DNA of 14,631 nucleotides from an uncultured Pirellulales bacterium (GTDB taxonomy: Bacteria > Planctomycetota > Planctomycetia > Pirellulales > Lacipirellulaceae): the NCBI GenBank assembly GCA_947258835.1, contig CAMYJY010000028.1, positions 1 through 14,631 of the forward strand, given 5' to 3'. Positions within the stretch are counted from its first letter, which is position 1. Each line of letters begins with the position of its first letter. The notes beneath the pieces are model-generated. The model saw only the letters and a program-made list of their open reading frames with translations. It did no database searches and was not told the origin of the DNA. Shown here in pieces: positions 12,375-14,631 of this stretch. Position numbers and translations under genes: made by a program.

Positions 12375-12403
12375 TTGACCGATAGTAGACCGCGTGGTAC
12401 ACT
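12375..12403 (+). promoter_or_regulatory. Sigma-70-type promoter of parDE
   Basis: TTGACC (12375-12380), a 17-bp spacer, and TACACT (12398-12403). Transcription would start near 12410, directly before the GGAGG (12411-12415) that serves the ParD start at 12423, so the leader would be very short. Confidence 0.6.
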
Positions 12404-12422
12404 GACAATGGAGGAAATAACT

Positions 12423-12683
12423 ATGGCATACCAACTTCCACCAGACCTCGAACAAATCGTTCTATCTCGTGTTGATTCAGGAGATTATCAAAACGAAGAG
12501 GAAGTGCTTCGCACCGCCATACAGTTGCTTGACCAGCGTGAAGAAGACTTGCTCAAGAACTGGCAGCAACAAAACCAAGTCGCGATTGAGCAAAGTCAGC
12601 AGGGTTTATCCAAGCCTTTGGACGACGACGCGGTGTTAGGTCGGCTGCGGTCGCGACTTGCGAAGGAAGGGATTACCGATTAA
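12423..12683 (+). CDS. parD: ParD-like antitoxin
   Basis: 86-aa antitoxin of a ParD/ParE module. The N-terminal part, with YQLPPDLEQIVLSRVDSGDY (3-22) and NEEEVLRTAIQLLDQRE (24-40), is the ribbon-helix-helix DNA-binding domain typical of ParD. The C-terminal half is a charged, probably flexible helix that wraps the toxin. It should autorepress the operon. The ATG at 12423 is chosen because GGAGG at 12411-12415 is correctly spaced; an in-frame upstream ATG at 12375 falls within the promoter. The stop overlaps the toxin start by one base (TAATG). Confidence 0.88.
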   Translation: MAYQLPPDLEQIVLSRVDSGDYQNEEEVLRTAIQLLDQREEDLLKNWQQQNQVAIEQSQQGLSKPLDDDAVLGRLRSRLAKEGITD

Positions 12684-12988
12684 TGCCCAGTGCGGTATGG
12701 ACGCCGATTGCTCAATCAGAACTCGATGACATTCTTTTCTACATCGCGTTCCATGACCGTCGACCAGAAACGGGGGAAAGAATCTACCACGAGATTCGTA
12801 ATCTTGTAGACCAACACGCCCTAGCTCAACTCCCTGGCCGAACCCACCCTCTTGTGCTGGAAGAATGGCTCTACATTCGCCACAAGCGATGGCTCATCTT
12901 TTATCAGCCACATCCGGTAGGAATTGAAGTGATGCGGGTTGTCGATCCTGTTCGTGATTTGCCAAGGCAGTTTCCCGAACGCTCATAG
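12683..12988 (+). CDS. parE: ParE/RelE-family toxin
   Basis: 101-aa toxin of the ParE/RelE superfamily. The visible elements are WTPIAQSELDDILFYIA (6-22, first strand and helix), GERIYHEIRNLVDQ (31-44, second helix), and RHKRWLIFYQP (66-76) with the basic strand. The C-terminal VMRVVDPVRDLPRQF (83-97) matches the common V-x-RV-x-xxxRD end. ParE members poison DNA gyrase, whereas RelE members cleave mRNA; pairing with a ParD-type antitoxin favours ParE. The full length is present with no stop, so this is one of two apparently intact modules in the region. Confidence 0.88.
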   Translation: MPSAVWTPIAQSELDDILFYIAFHDRRPETGERIYHEIRNLVDQHALAQLPGRTHPLVLEEWLYIRHKRWLIFYQPHPVGIEVMRVVDPVRDLPRQFPERS

Positions 12989-13063
12989 TCAGTCCCTTGA
13001 CCTCGTACCGGTACGCTTCAACGCCTGAAGACTTGTAGGCCAAGAACTTGCGAAGCCACACAA

Positions 13064-13252
13064 AGCTGCGGGGTCAAGCCGCGGGGTCACAAGCCGCGGC
13101 AAGCCGCGGGGTCACGGCAAGCCGCGGGGTCGAGCCGCGGGGTCACGAGCCGCGGGGTCCAGAGCCGCAGGGTCACAGAGCCGCGGGGTCACAAGCCGCG
13201 GGGTCATCAAGCCGCGGGGTCAAGCCGCGGGGTCACAAGCCGCGGGGTCAGG
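13064..13252 (+). repeat. GCCGCGGGGTCA tandem array
   Basis: About 13 units of AGCCGCGGGGTCA with 0-5 variable bases between them (period 12-17 nt). One unit is truncated (13091-13100) and a few carry single changes (GCTGCGG, GCCGCAG). The last unit runs directly into GGTCTTGAAAATTAACTTT, the left end of a RAYT element. It lies in the 396-nt gap between parE and the PIN toxin gene; bases 12989-13063 hold nothing recognisable apart from the palindrome CGTACCGGTACG (13004-13015). Confidence 0.85.
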
Positions 13253-13271
13253 TCTTGAAAATTAACTTTAA

Positions 13272-13331
13272 GCGGTTACGCTTCACTGCATGTCTAGGCC
13301 ACTACGCATCGAGATAGAAAACGGGCTGTAC
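13272..13331 (+). repeat. 60-bp direct repeat, left copy (RAYT 5' end)
   Basis: Identical over 60 bases to 14164-14223. It contains the ATG of a RAYT gene (13290) and 14 codons (MSRPLRIEIENGLY) before a TAG. Outside the 60 bases the two copies differ. The 832 bp between the copies carry the antitoxin/PIN module. Confidence 0.9.
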
Positions 13332-13384
13332 TAGTGTACTAGAAAAATGTGGGCTAGTAGATATTCATGTCAAAGCTGGCGGGC

Positions 13385-13822
13385 TCAGGCATCCTTCATT
13401 TCTTCCAAGATCGTCACATCGGTGAGAATGCGAATGTTGTACTCTGCACAAAAATCGATTACCGCTTGTGCGTGAAGATGCTTATCAAGTGTACAAAGTA
13501 CCGTTGCCTGGCCAACGATCGCTGTCATGACGATGGGGTCATCTTTCGGGTCGTGGGGTACGATTTGTGGAAAGTCCGGAGGCAGGGAAACAACGGTTGC
13601 CAACTTATAGAGCCTAGAAACTGCTCGACGGATCTGTGCATCGCTTAAGCGATGTAAGCGGCGAATCTGAGGACGCTTTAGTACATCATAAAGTTCACTG
13701 AGAATTGCCAGTGAGATAACGAGACTACCCTCAGCAATGAGGTGTGCTAGCAGCTCTGCGGCTGGCCCATGTGTCGAAATCAAAGCCCGCACTAAAACAT
13801 TCGTATCCAAGGCAACGCGCAT
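13385..13822 (-). CDS. PIN-domain toxin (VapC-like ribonuclease)
   Basis: 145-aa PIN-domain protein of the COG1569 type. It should be a Mg-dependent endoribonuclease and the toxin of the pair with the gene upstream. Likely catalytic acids are D6 in ALDTNVL, E43 in LSELYDVL, D94/D95 in DPKDDPIV and D113 in TLDKHL, so the active site seems complete. The ATG at 13822 is chosen because MRVALDTN is the family start, and it lies two bases after the antitoxin stop. An in-frame start at 13852 would lie inside the antitoxin gene. It is transcribed towards the GCCGCGGGGTCA array and lies between two 60-bp direct repeats. Confidence 0.88.
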   Translation of the reverse strand: MRVALDTNVLVRALISTHGPAAELLAHLIAEGSLVISLAILSELYDVLKRPQIRRLHRLSDAQIRRAVSRLYKLATVVSLPPDFPQIVPHDPKDDPIVMTAIVGQATVLCTLDKHLHAQAVIDFCAEYNIRILTDVTILEEMKDA

Positions 13823-13824
13823 CG

Positions 13825-14103
13825 TTACGTACCGTAACGAACATCGCTGCACGCCTCGTCAATCAGCCGATCAATTTCTTCGGAAGACTCGGCAGACTGT
13901 CGGACGTTGCCTTTGGCATCGGCAATGATTGCTTGGAGATCATCCCAGGCAGACATGCGCTCCGTAGCGGCTGGTTCTGCCGCTGAGTCAAGGACGACAA
14001 TGTACAGCTGCTGGTCATCGCGCAAAGGGTGCCCCATGATATTCTCGACGGCACTGCGGTCCGGATTTGAGAGATCACCGACATTGTGGAGAAGTTTGTC
14101 CAT
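13825..14103 (-). CDS. Antitoxin partner of the PIN toxin
   Basis: 92-aa acidic protein immediately upstream of the PIN toxin gene (two-base gap). LSNPDRSAVENIMGHPL (11-27) and QQLYIVVLD (31-39) are the recognisable parts, and similar small proteins precede COG1569 PIN toxins. The C-terminal helix ESSEEIDRLIDEACSDVRYG (72-91) is a plausible toxin-binding segment. The ATG at 14103 is preferred over 14121 because a TATAAT (14115-14110) lies only six bases upstream, which would make the message leaderless. I see no DNA-binding motif that I can name. Confidence 0.75.
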   Translation of the reverse strand: MDKLLHNVGDLSNPDRSAVENIMGHPLRDDQQLYIVVLDSAAEPAATERMSAWDDLQAIIADAKGNVRQSAESSEEIDRLIDEACSDVRYGT

Positions 14104-14109
14104 GTCCAA

Positions 14110-14115
14110 ATTATA
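14110..14115 (-). promoter_or_regulatory. -10 box of the antitoxin/PIN module
   Basis: Perfect TATAAT on the minus strand, ending six bases before the ATG at 14103. No good -35 is seen at 16-18 bp (TTTCCC region). Predicted transcription start coincides with the start codon. Confidence 0.45.
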
Positions 14116-14163
14116 CCACATGACCTATGTCAGGGAAATCCAAAGCCAGAAACCTTGCTATAG

Positions 14164-14223
14164 GCGGTTACGCTTCACTGCATGTCTAGGCCACTACGCA
14201 TCGAGATAGAAAACGGGCTGTAC
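14164..14223 (+). repeat. 60-bp direct repeat, right copy (RAYT 5' end)
   Basis: Identical to 13272-13331. Here the reading frame that begins at ATG 14182 continues beyond the repeat into further RAYT coding sequence. Confidence 0.9.
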
Positions 14224-14601
14224 CACGTGACGGCACGGGGATGGGAACGTCGGTCGATTGTCACAGGGGACCGAGACCGGAAAGACTGGCTGCGGCTGCT
14301 GGATCGTGTGGCAACTCGTTGTGGCTGGCACCTTTTTGCCTGGGTCCTGATGACAAATCACTTTCATCTTACGGAAGATGCACTGCGACAACCACGCCGG
14401 CATCACAATCAACCACGCATTGTCGCCATCTACCTGCTCAGGCGGTTATCCAATGAGCCCATCCGCGCCTTGGCAAAGTAATTTGGGGGTGTCAGCGAGG
14501 CGGCTATTTCCAAACTGGTTCATCGCGCTGAGGACCTACGGAAAAAGGACCGTGCCTGGAATTGCCTGTTGGAGATGCTGGAAAAACAAATCGTCGAATG
14601 A
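14182..14601 (+). pseudogene. RAYT (IS200-like Y1 transposase) with internal deletion and stop
   Basis: The N-terminal part (MSRPLRIEIENGLYHVTARG, then WHLFAWVLMTNHFHL) is the RAYT/TnpA-REP start with its HUH motif (HFH). After HFHL the family's middle is missing, including the catalytic Tyr helix. The frame continues in QPRIVAIYLLRRLSNEPIRA, which belongs to the C-terminal helix-turn-helix extension of some RAYTs. A TAA (14479-14481) interrupts it; the same frame resumes with FGGVSEAAISKLVHRAEDLR and ends at TGA 14599-14601. The gene is certainly non-functional as a transposase. Confidence 0.85.
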
Positions 14602-14612
14602 CGTGCGGATAG

Positions 14613-14631
14613 AAAAGTTAATTGTCAAGAC
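14613..14631 (-). repeat. Right terminal inverted repeat of the RAYT element (at window edge)
   Basis: On the minus strand this reads GTCTTGACAATTAACTTTT, facing GTCTTGAAAATTAACTTT at 13252-13269 with one mismatch. The two mark the ends of the original RAYT element. The window stops inside this repeat. Confidence 0.65.

Noticed and set aside
13004..13015. CGTACCGGTACG palindrome after parE as an operator or attachment site
   Set aside because: A single 12-bp palindrome with no second copy. The sequence after it only faintly resembles the RAYT 5' repeat (GGTACGCTTCA against GGTTACGCTTCA).
13064..13252. CRISPR array
   Set aside because: Units are about 12 nt with 0-5 nt between them. CRISPR arrays need repeats of roughly 23-47 nt and unique spacers of similar length; no cas genes are present.
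13048..13317. 89-aa open frame across the GCCGCGGGGTCA array
   Set aside because: The translation is only a repeat of SRGVEPRGHEPRG type, generated by the DNA repeat; no ribosome site and no family.

Overview
The window looks like chromosomal DNA of a moderately GC-rich, environmental Gram-negative-type bacterium. I lean towards Planctomycetota (Pirellulales-like). The reasons are the style of the exopolysaccharide genes, the many decayed REP-associated tyrosine transposase (RAYT) pieces, and palindromes of the GGGGTCAGGCACATTTTT type. This assignment is inference from pattern familiarity; nothing in the window proves it.

Bases 1-10332 hold an exopolysaccharide (Wzx/Wzy-type) assembly cluster. 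On the minus strand, read in the direction of transcription, are a FemAB/CelD-like GNAT protein (5490-4315), a CE4 polysaccharide deacetylase (4279-3425), a Wzx-type flippase (3095-1581) and a GT4 glycosyltransferase (1550-348). Divergently, on the plus strand, are a Wzz-like chain-length protein (6046-7767), a Wzy/O-antigen-ligase-type membrane protein (8073-9506) and a WecG/TagA/CpsF (GT26) glycosyltransferase (9493-10332). Together they cover glycan assembly, flipping, polymerisation, length control and deacetylation or acylation. No initiating phosphoglycosyl transferase, outer-membrane exporter or tyrosine kinase is in the window.

The most interesting feature is a conserved leader element. 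It starts with the identical sequence CAAACTGAAAACAAGGC and lies in the sense orientation directly upstream of three genes of this cluster: the GNAT gene, the flippase gene and the wzy-like gene. The flippase and wzy leaders are alike over about 165 nt, although the genes lie on opposite strands. The GNAT leader keeps only the first ~76 nt. This looks like a cis-regulatory RNA or operator that coordinates the locus, and I cannot assign it to a known class.

Bases 10333-14631 are an accessory graveyard of toxin-antitoxin (TA) modules and RAYT/REP debris. Two modules look intact: parDE (12423-12988) and an antitoxin/PIN pair (14103-13385). Three others keep an intact antitoxin while the toxin is broken. 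In the first, a VapB-like gene is followed by vapC cut after ~15 codons by a REP array. In the second, a BrnA-like gene is preceded by only the BrnT tail. In the third, a VapB-like gene is followed by a PIN gene with an early stop, joined to that BrnT tail. A nucleotidyltransferase fragment, two RAYT pseudogenes, a GCCGCGGGGTCA tandem array and a 60-bp direct repeat bracketing the PIN module complete the region.
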